A DNA stretch of 64,000 nucleotides from Streptomyces geranii (GTDB taxonomy: Bacteria > Actinomycetota > Actinomycetes > Streptomycetales > Streptomycetaceae). The notes under the pieces are model-generated. The model saw only the letters and a program-made list of their open reading frames with translations. It was not told where the DNA came from and ran no database searches. Both the position numbers and the translations under genes were made by a program. Positions 17,941-26,041 of this stretch are shown piece after piece (within the stretch, counting starts at the first letter, position 1; every line of letters starts with the position of its first letter). The stretch is from positions 62,001 through 126,000 of the forward strand of contig NZ_PJME01000012.1 of NCBI RefSeq assembly GCF_002954775.1, given 5' to 3'.

Positions 17941-18140
17941 CAAAATGCCCTGACCAGCACAAAAACGCACCAAGCCTTTTAGCCCTACCAACACCTACAA
18001 CGTACCCAGCTCCTCTCCGCACAGAACACACAACCCCAGCTCACACACCCCACCCTCCCCACCCGCCCACTAACCACTACCTCTCAACAAACCATCAACA
18101 CACCAGGTCAGCCACCACCCCGTACACCAACAAGCCCCCC
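17941..18140 (+). other. C-rich, G-poor strand-asymmetric stretch
   Basis: By hand count, this 200-nt plus-strand segment has about 98 C and only 17 G, with most of the rest A. It contains no convincing gene or hairpin. Such unstructured C>G segments are typical of Rho-utilisation sites, so a Rho-dependent terminator for plus-strand transcription is possible. Confidence 0.4.
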
Positions 18141-18149
18141 TCCGAGCGT

Positions 18150-18267
18150 CAGCAGCCCTTCCGGACTCACGCCCAGATCCCTCGCGACCTTCGGCGACCG
18201 TCTTCTCCGAGGACAACGCCAAGGCGACCACGTCCCGCTTGAACTCGGCCGTGTACCGCTTGCTCAT
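18150..18267 (-). pseudogene. IS3-family OrfA start, frameshifted remnant
   Basis: From ATG 18267 the frame reads MSKRYTAEFKRDVVALALSS, the standard start of a second IS3 OrfA type. After KTVAE a frameshift occurs, and the expected ARDLGVSPEGLL continues in another frame. No orfB follows. Confidence 0.65.
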
Positions 18268-18339
18268 GTTGCTCTTGCTACTCACTACCTGTGACTACTT
18301 CCTCCGGGACCATCCGTCCCAGTATCAAGCTGTCCTGCC

Positions 18340-18640
18340 AGCAGGGGGAACCTCAGGGACTCCATGACATGTACCGCGTTGCGGACAATCGCCCGTTGTT
18401 CTATTCGCGATGTCACTTCCGCAAGGACACACCAGGGCGCCGGCTTCGACGAGGCGCTTGAGACAGTTGTTGGCATTGGGTAGTGAGATAGCGAGTGTTC
18501 CGGCGAGTTGGATGGCACGGAATTCGCCCAGCTGGCGTGCCTGGGTGTAGGTGCGAGCGAGAAGGGCGGCGTCGCACAGGAGTTCGCGGGTATCGCCGTC
18601 GACGGCGATCCGTCTGGGTCGTCAAGGCAGCGAGCGGACC
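18340..18640 (-). pseudogene. Unrecognised degraded gene
   Basis: In one minus frame a protein-like run appears (DTRELLCDAALLARTYTQ, then LGEFRAIQLAGTLAI, then ANNCLKRLVEAGALVC), suggesting a winged-helix or recombinase-like domain. It is interrupted by an in-frame stop upstream (after LGWAEELVRSLP). No family is assigned. Confidence 0.3.
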
Positions 18641-18754
18641 AACTCTTCTGCCCATCCAAGGACTTCGTTAGAAAACAGCTATTCTCGGCTGTACCGGGCA
18701 GCGACTACATTAGTGTTCTTCAGGGCTTGCTCCTCACACTCACAGGAGGCGTGC

Positions 18755-20656
18755 ATGGCTGTCGAGGTTGAGGTCCGGTTTGAAGTCTCACGAGGCGAGT
18801 TCGAACGAATCCGCGAGGATCTCGCGCAGCAATCCCACTTTGGTGGGTTTGAGATCCGCCGCGATCAGAGCAACGTCCAACTTGACACGTACTTCGATTC
18901 CCTGGGTCAGCTCGCTGCCCGTCACTGGTCACTGCGTATACGTGAGAAGGCGGACTCGCTGCGAGTGACCTTCAAGCGTCCGCACCCCAGCGGCGACCCC
19001 ACCCAGCGTGAGGAGATCGAGAATCCCGGCGACGGTTCCTTGGTGGAAGTGATGAACCAGGTCGCCACCATCCTCGCGGCCCAGAACATCGGTGCCACGG
19101 TCGGAACGAACATCGAGTACGCGGTCCACAGCGTCGGCGCTGCTGCAACCCTCCAGGCCATGGGTTTGGATCATCAGTATCCGGTGGAAACTACCCGCGA
19201 ACTCTGGATCGTGGGCAGCAACGGAGTCGACCTCGTTGAACTCTGTCTGGACGAGAGCAAATACCGCGGCAAGGAAGACCCCTCCACCCCCGAGTACCGG
19301 ATCGAACTCGAACTGCTTGACCAGACCAGGAGCGCCGACCTCACCGAAATGAAGCGCATGGTCGCGGTCAATTACGGGGCGCGTGAGGTGTTTCAGTCGA
19401 AATTCGAGCGGGCGATCATCCAAGCCGACATGAACGGCTCCGTAGAGAAGGCGGAGTTGAAGCTCCAGTTCGGCAACGACGACCAGTACGTCGCCCTGTT
19501 GCGCGAGTTGGAGCACAACGAGCAGTTCATTGATGGGTATCGGTTCCAGCGCGCCGCGAACCGCACGATCACAGACATGTACTACGACACCAAGGCGCGC
19601 AACCTCTTCTTGCGGGGTGCGTACATCAGAATCCGGCGGGAAGAGGGGCGCCGGCAGCTGACCTTCCGCCGCCTGAAGGAGAGAGGGGCCCCGAAGAGCT
19701 TCATGTCCAAACAGGAGGAGTCCTCCATCCGTGAAAGCGACGATATCCAGGCCAAGTGGGATGACATCTGCCGCCTGCTGACTAAATATCAGCATGTCTC
19801 AGAAGCGCCAGCCCCGGTCTCGTTCGATGATCTCCACGACACCCTGGAAAGAATGGGGCTTCGGCCGAGCCTTGAGGTGCAGGTGACCCGGAAGGCCTGG
19901 CTGGTACGCCGGTTCTCGGATTCGCACTCGCCGCACCTCACGGGGGAAGACCGACCCATCGTCAAGCTCAAACTCGACGAGATCACCTACCATCCCCCTG
20001 GGCGTAGCCGCACCGCTACGCGCCGGGAGTGTGAGGTCACCGGTGTGGAGGACGAGGTTGACTCACCACAGAGGTACCAGACCGATCAGTATCTGGCATT
20101 CCTGCTTCTCTTCTCATCGAAGTGCAGTGAGTTCACCGGGGGCGAGGTAAGGAAGCTCACTAGCGCAAAGTACTTCGAAGGAGTCGTGGACCTTGGGCTC
20201 CGGAAGCAGCCCCCTTGGTACAAGACGCGTACCAGCACCGTGCTTGACGAGCCCACCGGGGGCACCCACCGTATACCGGCCCAAGTGCCCTCTGGGGGCA
20301 TCTCCTGGGAGTATTTCCGGTTCACAGGCTCCCTGGCCATGTTGATCGGTGGACTCCTGGCCATGAGCATGGGTGGTGACGACGGTCTTCTGGCCGGGGG
20401 GCCCTCCCAAATTCCTGCGGTACTCCTTCAGACTTTCGGCTTCGTCAGCCTCTGCGCGGGCTGGCGTGCCTTGACGAGGCACGCCGAGCGGGGCAGTTCC
20501 CGACGCAACAGGGGAATCGCCGTAGCGCTCTCCGCGCTCGCCGCGATCGCCGTCACGCTGCCTTGGACCGGACGGGACTTCACAGCGAACATGACGGGGT
20601 ACATCGGGTTGATCGCCCTCGCGTGGTCTTACCGGAAGACCCCCCATCAAAACTGA
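18755..20656 (+). CDS. Tandem CYTH-domain membrane protein
   Basis: 633 aa from ATG 18755, with a near-perfect AGGAGG 5 bp upstream. Two CYTH-like triphosphate-tunnel modules are visible. The first (about 1-225) begins VEVEVRFEV with the ExExK-like strand and later has LRIREKADSLRVTFKRP. The second (about 228-480) begins AELKLQF and has YIRIRREEGRRQLTFRRLKE and DRPIVKLKLDEI. A linker leads to four hydrophobic helices (about 525-625; LAMLIGGLLAMSM, IPAVLLQTFGFVSLCAGW, GIAVALSALAAIAVTLPW, YIGLIALAW). CYTH enzymes act on triphosphates or polyphosphate in a metal-dependent tunnel, and VTC-type polyphosphate polymerases combine such a tunnel with a membrane domain. Two modules in one chain are unusual and the function is unknown. 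It is transcribed alone. Confidence 0.7.
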   Translation: MAVEVEVRFEVSRGEFERIREDLAQQSHFGGFEIRRDQSNVQLDTYFDSLGQLAARHWSLRIREKADSLRVTFKRPHPSGDPTQREEIENPGDGSLVEVMNQVATILAAQNIGATVGTNIEYAVHSVGAAATLQAMGLDHQYPVETTRELWIVGSNGVDLVELCLDESKYRGKEDPSTPEYRIELELLDQTRSADLTEMKRMVAVNYGAREVFQSKFERAIIQADMNGSVEKAELKLQFGNDDQYVALLRELEHNEQFIDGYRFQRAANRTITDMYYDTKARNLFLRGAYIRIRREEGRRQLTFRRLKERGAPKSFMSKQEESSIRESDDIQAKWDDICRLLTKYQHVSEAPAPVSFDDLHDTLERMGLRPSLEVQVTRKAWLVRRFSDSHSPHLTGEDRPIVKLKLDEITYHPPGRSRTATRRECEVTGVEDEVDSPQRYQTDQYLAFLLLFSSKCSEFTGGEVRKLTSAKYFEGVVDLGLRKQPPWYKTRTSTVLDEPTGGTHRIPAQVPSGGISWEYFRFTGSLAMLIGGLLAMSMGGDDGLLAGGPSQIPAVLLQTFGFVSLCAGWRALTRHAERGSSRRNRGIAVALSALAAIAVTLPWTGRDFTANMTGYIGLIALAWSYRKTPHQN

Positions 20657-20832
20657 GACGAGAGCGGATGTCCACCGCGCTGGCCGTGACGGGCTCGGGG
20701 CGGTGGCCGTCCTGGGACGTAGGGATCCTCCTGGAGTGTGGGCGTCGTGTGTCCGCCCGGAGGTGCCCCGGACGGGGCGGGTACCCGGCGGGCTACCGCG
20801 GGGGCGGCACGCCGGACAGCCGCGTTGTGGGG

Positions 20833-21015
20833 TCAGCGCTGGGGAAGAGCGAGAAGATTGTTGGTCCACACCCAGTCGGCGCGAGTCCGCAGGTACTTCT
20901 CGCCGCGGGCGGGCGTCACCACGGCGACCTCCGTGCGGTGCCCGGCTCGGTCGCTGGTGTAGGCCTTGCCGCCCTGGTTCTCGATCCAGTCGACGAGCTG
21001 GGCCCGCGTGTTGTC
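20833..21015 (-). pseudogene. DUF3892-like C-terminal fragment
   Basis: About 60 codons read NTRAQLVDWIENQGGKAYTS and VVTPARGEKYLRTRADWVWT, matching the conserved end of DUF3892 proteins as I remember them. The usual N-terminal half is absent. Upstream sequence fits another fragment on the plus strand. Confidence 0.55.
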
Positions 21016-21165
21016 GCCGGTCTTACCGCCCTCCTGGCCATGGTCGCCATCTGCTTGCTGGCCGCCCTCGGACACACGGAGCAGATCACCGCCGTGGCCC
21101 TGTTCGGCGCAACCGTCGCGGCCGGCGGCGTGATCGTCAAGGTGACCGTCCATGTCCGCAGCTGA
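21010..21165 (+). pseudogene. Small membrane-protein remnant
   Basis: The last 50 codons of a plus-strand frame form two hydrophobic segments (VAGLTALLAMVAICLLAALG, ITAVALFGATVAAGGVIV) ending KVTVHVRS. No start or ribosome site is associated with it, and the 5' end overlaps the DUF3892 fragment, so it is likely truncated. Confidence 0.35.
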
Positions 21166-21194
21166 CCTGCTGGGCAGGCGCGGATAGCAGGCGA

Positions 21195-21237
21195 AACGCC
21201 CCGTCCCCGGCAGCGGACATGCCGGGGACGGGGCGTT
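21195..21237. terminator. Strong bidirectional terminator
   Basis: A perfect 17-bp stem (arms 21195-21211 and 21221-21237; core CGCCCCGTCCCCGGC) with a 9-nt loop and A/T at the base of both arms. It lies 15 bp downstream of the small minus-strand toxin-like gene and can end transcription from both sides. Confidence 0.85.
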
Positions 21238-21252
21238 GTCGTGTTCGGGGGC

Positions 21253-21519
21253 TTATCCGAGCCAGACGATGTCCACGACACACAGGCGTCCGCCGGGGCG
21301 GTTGATCCAGTAGACGGCGGTGAGCGGTCCGACCGCGGCGGAGCGGACGTCCTCGCCTTCGGGGTCGCGCGGGTTGAAGGGCGGGAAGGACCACGGGTCG
21401 CGGCCGGCGATGTCCAGGACGTCCCGCGGTATCTCGCGGGCGTGGTCGGGCAACTCGGCTGCGGTGCCTGCGGCTTGGGGCGACAGGCGGGCGGGCCAGG
21501 GCGGTTGTCCGTCGCTCAC
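21253..21519 (-). CDS. Small protein, possible toxin-like partner of the upstream gene
   Basis: 88 aa from GTG 21519, overlapping the stop of the upstream gene by 4 bp (GTGA), which indicates translational coupling. It ends EGEDVRSAAVGPLTAVYWIN and LCVVDIVWLG. The beta-hairpin-rich C-terminus and short length resemble RelE/ParE-type proteins, but the similarity is not close enough for a firm assignment. A truncated relative with the same DIVWLG ending lies at 24447-24602, so this is a repeated family in the region. Confidence 0.6.
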   Translation of the reverse strand: MSDGQPPWPARLSPQAAGTAAELPDHAREIPRDVLDIAGRDPWSFPPFNPRDPEGEDVRSAAVGPLTAVYWINRPGGRLCVVDIVWLG

Positions 21520-21812
21520 GTACGGGCTCCGAGGACCTGGTCTAGGTCGACGCCGTCGGAGTCGTCGCAGCCGCCGGCGAGGAATGCGTCGACGACCGGG
21601 GCAGAGGCGAGGCGGGCCCGCCAGGTTCCGATGACGGTGTGGACCGGGGCGAGGCTGAAGCTGTGCCGAGCGTCGTCCAGGGCGCGCGCCCAGTCCTGCT
21701 CGAACGCCGACACCCACGTGTCGGCGCGGTGGTCGGCACGCAGCTCCCGGAGCAGCTGGGCGGCGGCGGCCGGGGCCGGCGGGGCGAGGGCTTCCTCGGG
21801 CTGCGCGCTCAT
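21516..21812 (-). CDS. Small helical protein, possible antitoxin-like first gene of the pair
   Basis: 98 aa from ATG 21812 with AGGAGG 5 bp upstream, which decides the start over the longer open frame. It is predicted alpha-helical (AAAQLLRELRADHRADTWVS, FEQDWARALDDARHSFSLA). It may belong to a small actinomycete family of unknown function. Its stop overlaps the start of the next gene, as in type II toxin-antitoxin operons with the antitoxin first. That role is inferred only from gene arrangement and size. Confidence 0.6.
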   Translation of the reverse strand: MSAQPEEALAPPAPAAAAQLLRELRADHRADTWVSAFEQDWARALDDARHSFSLAPVHTVIGTWRARLASAPVVDAFLAGGCDDSDGVDLDQVLGART

Positions 21813-22171
21813 CGAGTCCTCCTGGCTGGTCGTATCGCCACCGTACGCGCGGTGCGGGGCGGTGGGGACGGACATGCCGTGATCCCTCGTTGATACCCGT
21901 ACACCGCGGCGGCTGCTACCTGCCTGGAGTGCCATGTGACCGACAGCTTGAAGATTTTTTCTGATTCATCTGCGCAGCTCAGTGCCGCTCTCTCTCGGGA
22001 TTGGCTATCTTCAGGCGCTCCCGTGGTGGTGAACTCTGCCGCGCGTTGCGTCTATCCCATTGAGCAACAAGCCCGGACTCACGTCCGGTGGGCCGGGTTT
22101 CACCGGTCCTCCTTGCCAGGACCCCGACCGAGGGGTGGGCATTGCTCCAGGCTTGCTCGCCGAACAAGAGT

Positions 22172-22333
22172 ATGGAAGGGCCAGACTCTGCCGACCGCAG
22201 CGCACGATGGCGGGACAGCGGGGAACAGCCGAAGGTGCGCACGGTCATCGGCGACCGTGTCGCGGAGGGTTCGGCCGCCGCGTCAGCTGCTTTTCAGCCG
22301 ACGCGTGTCCTGAAGATCGGTGAAGTCCTATGA
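22172..22333 (+). CDS. Possible 53-aa leader ORF coupled to the sigma factor
   Basis: A frame from ATG 22172 ends in TGA that overlaps the sigma-factor ATG (ATGA, 22330-22333). It reads KVRTVIGDRVAEGSAAASAA, FQPTRVLKIGEVL near the end. No family is known and the ribosome site is weak. The exact overlap is the main argument for it. The rest of 21900-22170 shows no gene. Confidence 0.3.
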   Translation: MEGPDSADRSARWRDSGEQPKVRTVIGDRVAEGSAAASAAFQPTRVLKIGEVL

Positions 22334-22878
22334 ACACGGACGAAGCCGAGCGGGAGTTTGTCGAGTTTGTTCAGGGGAACCTGACCAACCTCTACGCCGT
22401 TGCTTTCCGGGTTTGCGGAAATCGACATCTCGCAGAAGATCTACTTCAGGAATCCCTAGCTAAAATGTGGAAGGGATGGCCGAGCAAGAGGAATCAGGAA
22501 GGCGCACCCCTTAAGGGATGGGCGTACAGGATTATCCAGAATGCGGCAACCGATCTTCACCGGAAGAAAACGAGCCGCTTGACGGGTAAGAATAAAACCC
22601 CTGTATCCGAAATTCCATGGGACGACGAGAGGGGTGGCCAGATCCCGGGATCGTCGGAAACATCGGAAGAAGCCATCTTCCGTGACACGGCGCGCGATCT
22701 GTGGGCTGCTGTGGCCACACTGGACCCAGTACAGCAGACCCTGATTCATCTGCTCTATGTTGAGCAACTGTCCCTGAACGCGGCCTGCCGAGTGGCAGGA
22801 CTTAAGTGGACAACTGCCAGCAGATATCACGTCGACGCACTGGCGCTCCTGCGCGAGATCATCGGCGACGACGAATGA
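22330..22878 (+). CDS. ECF-type RNA polymerase sigma factor
   Basis: 182 aa with sigma-2 (about 8-78; NLYAVAFRVCGNRHLAEDLLQE, then WAYRIIQNAATDLHR) and sigma-4 (about 120-175; LDPVQQTLIHLLYVEQLSLN). Codon use is clearly less GC-rich than in the surrounding Streptomyces genes (CTA, AAA, ATA-like codons and A/T third positions), suggesting recent acquisition. A downstream gene begins 14 bp after the stop and may be a regulator in the same operon. No anti-sigma factor with a zinc or membrane motif is recognisable. Confidence 0.9.
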   Translation: MNTDEAEREFVEFVQGNLTNLYAVAFRVCGNRHLAEDLLQESLAKMWKGWPSKRNQEGAPLKGWAYRIIQNAATDLHRKKTSRLTGKNKTPVSEIPWDDERGGQIPGSSETSEEAIFRDTARDLWAAVATLDPVQQTLIHLLYVEQLSLNAACRVAGLKWTTASRYHVDALALLREIIGDDE

Positions 22879-22892
22879 GAAGGAGGTCCAGG

Positions 22893-23357
22893 ATGCTTGA
22901 CGCTGAAGAGCGTCTGCGCCTGGCCGCCGAATCCCTCAACAGGGAGGCCCTCCAGATTGATTCCGAAGCCTTCATCCAGCAGATGCGGGACAGGCTAGGG
23001 ATCACTGCAACCAGTGAGGGCTGCGCTGGGGATTCCTCTGTCCGGGTCGGCCGCCCGCCACAGGCTGGCCCGGAGAGAGGCGGAAGGCGCAGTGACAGTG
23101 ACCGTTGCCCCGGTCACGACGAGTTCTTCAACCTGGAGCTGCAAGAACTCGTTAACACACCCATTCTTCACACACAGCCACGAGTGCTGCGCAGGATCGC
23201 CGAACTCACGGAACTCCTCAGCCAGGGGAATGAGGAGGCACGTGAGTGGTGGATCCGAGCGGCTGATGCGGGTGACAGGCTCGCTCAGATGATTGTGACG
23301 GAGTGGACGGGCACAACCCCCGATGGGCCCGGGAGAAGGCAAGCTCACGGAGATTGA
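22893..23357 (+). CDS. Hypothetical protein co-transcribed with the ECF sigma factor
   Basis: 154 aa from ATG 22893 with AGGAGG 6 bp upstream. It is charged and helical at both ends (LDAEERLRLAAESLNREALQ; RRIAELTELLSQGNEEAREW) with a disordered middle. No membrane segment is present and no family is recognised. Its place directly after the sigma gene suggests an accessory or anti-sigma role, which is inference. The gene is moderately GC-rich, unlike the sigma gene. Confidence 0.6.
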   Translation: MLDAEERLRLAAESLNREALQIDSEAFIQQMRDRLGITATSEGCAGDSSVRVGRPPQAGPERGGRRSDSDRCPGHDEFFNLELQELVNTPILHTQPRVLRRIAELTELLSQGNEEAREWWIRAADAGDRLAQMIVTEWTGTTPDGPGRRQAHGD

Positions 23358-23441
23358 AGGTGGCGTTCGCTACGCCCCTCAGCCTAGGCGGTGGCGCCAA
23401 TAGCTAGGAGGTCGCCTAAAGAGAAACCAACGAAAAAAATA

Positions 23442-23460
23442 TCCGCAATGACATTGCGGA
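23442..23460. promoter_or_regulatory. Perfect palindrome TCCGCAAT-GAC-ATTGCGGA
   Basis: An 8-bp inverted repeat around a 3-nt centre in an AT-rich pocket between the sigma operon and the next gene. The 3-nt loop argues for a protein-binding site rather than a terminator. A second inverted pair, TTACCGG (23507-23513) and CCGGTAA (23523-23529), lies 47 bp further on. The interval 23358-23753 holds no gene. Confidence 0.45.
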
Positions 23461-23615
23461 AAGACAGGAAAAGTTTTCGAAAGGTTGAGATCAATAGCGT
23501 TGAGGGTTACCGGGGTCGTAAACCGGTAAGTCCATGCGCGTTCGATCTAGTCTGACCCTGGAGTCGGGGTCTGACTTCCCGAATCGCTCTCTTGGGAGCG
23601 GTATCGGTGACCGAG

Positions 23616-23650
23616 GCGGTCCTCGTCTAACCGGCGAGGACCGCTTCTTT
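23616..23650 (+). terminator. Rho-independent terminator
   Basis: GCGGTCCTCG (23616-23625), a 9-nt loop, CGAGGACCGC (23635-23644), then TTCTTT. It is one of the few hairpins in the window with a T-rich tail. Confidence 0.8.
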
Positions 23651-23753
23651 CGTGCCGTCCCCCTGACCAGCGGATGGTGAACTTCTGAGCTGTTCGACGT
23701 CTTCCCCAGTAGCACCTCACGCACCACTGAGCTGAGTATCCCTGGGAGGGGAC

Positions 23754-24434
23754 GTGAACATCGCACGCGGCATCCAGCTATGGGTCGATACCGGCCCGAA
23801 TAGCCACTCCGGATATCACTCGGGTCTGGTCCGCCTCAGCATGGGGAATGCCGCACAGAACAGCAGCGGCACACCAGCATGGGTGCCCGTCGTCGGCGCC
23901 ATCGCGGTGATCGCAGTTGCCTGCATCGGCTGGTGGCTCACTCGTACGTACCGTCGCGAGGACCACCAACGCGAAGACGAGCACCGACACGGTGATCACC
24001 GGCGTGACGATCAACACCGTCACCAAGACCGGCAGCGGGAGGACCTTGCCGCCAATCGCCGGCTTCTCGAAGACGCCGACCTTGAGATGCGGAGGCTGTC
24101 CCGGCTGGAAAGCGCGGCAGGCCGAGGCGATCTCGCGCACCTGCAAGATCTCCAAGTGCGCGTTGAGCGCGTAGCCGACCGGGGCCCCTACGCCCTGAAG
24201 CAGCCGTTTGGCGTCGTGAGTGGCTGCATGGACGCGTACATCGCCACGGCCGTCCCCGATGTCGCTGAGGCGATGGAGATCTACTGCAAGGCATCCACGC
24301 CCGACGAGGTGCCCTTGAGCTGGAGCCTGGCGGTACTGCTCAAGCGTGCCGCGCAGCAAGGTCGGGCCACCAGCGCGCTTGCCGATGCTGTCATGGCTGC
24401 CGAGCAGGCCGTCGAGGCATTGCGCGGGGGTTGA
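23754..24434 (+). CDS. Hypothetical single-span membrane protein with a His/Asp/Arg-rich linker
   Basis: 226 aa from GTG 23754 (GGGAGGGG upstream). One transmembrane helix lies at about residues 42-62 (WVPVVGAIAVIAVACIGWWL). It is followed by a very unusual His/Asp/Arg/Glu-rich stretch (about 66-96; DHQREDEHRHGDHRRDDQHR) and then a helical C-terminal domain. No family is recognised. The His-rich segment could bind metal or form a charged coiled coil, but this is speculation. Confidence 0.55.
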   Translation: MNIARGIQLWVDTGPNSHSGYHSGLVRLSMGNAAQNSSGTPAWVPVVGAIAVIAVACIGWWLTRTYRREDHQREDEHRHGDHRRDDQHRHQDRQREDLAANRRLLEDADLEMRRLSRLESAAGRGDLAHLQDLQVRVERVADRGPYALKQPFGVVSGCMDAYIATAVPDVAEAMEIYCKASTPDEVPLSWSLAVLLKRAAQQGRATSALADAVMAAEQAVEALRGG

Positions 24435-24446
24435 GAGCTTCGCGTG

Positions 24447-24602
24447 TCAGCCGAGCCAGACAATGTCCAGCACGGACAGGTGCCTGAGCGCGCGGTTCGC
24501 GAAGAAGATGGCGGACAGTTGGCCGACGGACGCGATGCGCACGTCCTCGCCGTCGAGGTTCGCCGCGCGTTCGGCGTCGTTCTTCGGGTCGGGAAATGTG
24601 AC
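24447..24602 (-). pseudogene. C-terminal fragment of the toxin-like family
   Basis: About 51 codons (LDGEDVRIASVGQLSAIFFA, then LRHLSVLDIVWLG) match the end of the small gene at 21253-21519, including the GEDVR and DIVWLG blocks. No start or antitoxin-like partner gene remains. Confidence 0.6.
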
Positions 24603-24760
24603 TGAGCACTTCAGTTGGCGAGTTGAGCAGGCACATGTCCAACGGTCGCTGCCCATAGAGGCAAACCTGTTGCACCGTGGTGCAAGATCCGCGCCAGGCG
24701 GTTTCCCTCTGCGGCTAGGCATGGTGGAGTTCCCGGTAGTCCAGGGAGAGGTCCTCACCG

Positions 24761-25936
24761 ATGCGCTACGACGACAAGGCCCGCACGTCCCCTCAGCCTC
24801 TGGCACGGACGTCACTGAAACCGGTGCCATCCCGGACGGCAGCGGCGGACGCTTCTTTGTCAGGGGTGCGGTCTCCCGCCGCCCTGATGGCCTTGCAGCG
24901 CAGCGTCGGCAATGCCGCCGTGGTGCAGTTGCTTGCTGCCCAGCGAGCCGAGGAAGAGCATCAGCACGGCGAGGCCTGTGGGCACCAGCCGGTACAGCGT
25001 TCCACCGCCGACGAGGTCCTGCGGTCGGCCGGCCGACCGCTCGAATCCGCCAAACGTACCGAGATGGAAGCCCGGCTGGGGGCCGACTTCTCAGATGTCA
25101 GGGTGCACACCGATGCTGTGGCCCAGCGTTCGGCCACCGACCTCGGCGCCCGGGCCTGGACCTCGGGCAACCATGTCGTCATGGGCAAGGATGGCAGTGA
25201 CGATCACACGCTGGCCCATGAACTCACGCATGTGATCCAGCAGCGCTCGGGCACGGTCGACGGAACTGTCGGGAGCGACGGCCTCAAGGTCAGCGACCCG
25301 GGCGACCGCTTCGAGAGGGAGGCCGAGGCCAACGCCTCACGGGTCATGTCGCAGCCCACCCCCGCCGTGCAGCGCGTGAAGTCGGAGGAGACGACCGCGT
25401 CGGCCGGCCCGGAGACATCCGTACAACGGGCCCGCTACGAGACCTCAAAAACAGAGCGTGACCCGGACAGCGACAACTACGACTCGGATGACGACAACTT
25501 TGACACGTTGATCGGGAATCTGACTCCTCCCACGGACTACGCGACCGTGGCAAGCATGGTGGCGGAGGGATCTGACGACGGGGTCTACCTCTGGCGCGGC
25601 ACCAGCGTGGGCACCGCCAACACCATGGCACGCAAGGGAAGCGCGGGAGGAAGGACGGCCGACGCCAGCGTCGCAGCGCCGAGCAGCGCAAGCAGCCGAT
25701 CCCAGGTAGGACATGGCGGCCAGCTCCCGGAGTTCACCACGAACACGGGGGTGGCCGAAGGCTTCAGCTTCCGGAACGCGCTGGTCGTCGTCTACATTGC
25801 CGCGAAATATCTCTCCAAGGGCAGCTCCAGCGAGGAGGGCTGGATCGCGAGCCCCAAGGCGCCGCTTATCGTGGTGGACATGGTCGACCGCACACGCCAG
25901 CAGGATTCCGGCCGACGCCCTGCCAATGCGTCCTGA
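24761..25936 (+). CDS. DUF4157 protein with C-terminal ADP-ribosyltransferase-like domain
   Basis: 391 aa from ATG 24761. An N-terminal disordered leader contains ALMALQRSVGNAAVVQLL, often seen in such proteins. The DUF4157 domain follows (about 85-165) with the metallopeptidase-like HELTHVIQQ motif. A linker leads to a C-terminal domain (about 275-380) with YLWRGTS, FTTNTGVAEGFSF and EEGWIAS. These are placed like the R-S-E elements of ADP-ribosyltransferase toxins. DUF4157 proteins are frequent cargo of extracellular contractile injection systems, and the C-terminal domain would be the effector. No injection-system structural gene or obvious immunity gene is in the window. Confidence 0.7.
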   Translation: MRYDDKARTSPQPLARTSLKPVPSRTAAADASLSGVRSPAALMALQRSVGNAAVVQLLAAQRAEEEHQHGEACGHQPVQRSTADEVLRSAGRPLESAKRTEMEARLGADFSDVRVHTDAVAQRSATDLGARAWTSGNHVVMGKDGSDDHTLAHELTHVIQQRSGTVDGTVGSDGLKVSDPGDRFEREAEANASRVMSQPTPAVQRVKSEETTASAGPETSVQRARYETSKTERDPDSDNYDSDDDNFDTLIGNLTPPTDYATVASMVAEGSDDGVYLWRGTSVGTANTMARKGSAGGRTADASVAAPSSASSRSQVGHGGQLPEFTTNTGVAEGFSFRNALVVVYIAAKYLSKGSSSEEGWIASPKAPLIVVDMVDRTRQQDSGRRPANAS

Positions 25937-26041
25937 AAAGAGTCGGCTCAATCACTTGTCAAGCCGCCTGGTCACGCACTCGCTCGCCAGATGAAGCGCT
26001 CAGTCACAGGAAACGGGTAATCGATACTCGCCACTGTGCCC

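Noticed and set aside
17880..18140. Internal telomere or replication origin
   Set aside because: The composition is skewed, but no nested palindromes of Streptomyces telomeres, DnaA boxes or iterons are visible. A Rho-type site is simpler.
23500..23650. tRNA or small RNA gene
   Set aside because: Several hairpins are present but no cloverleaf or conserved T-loop. The last hairpin is a terminator.
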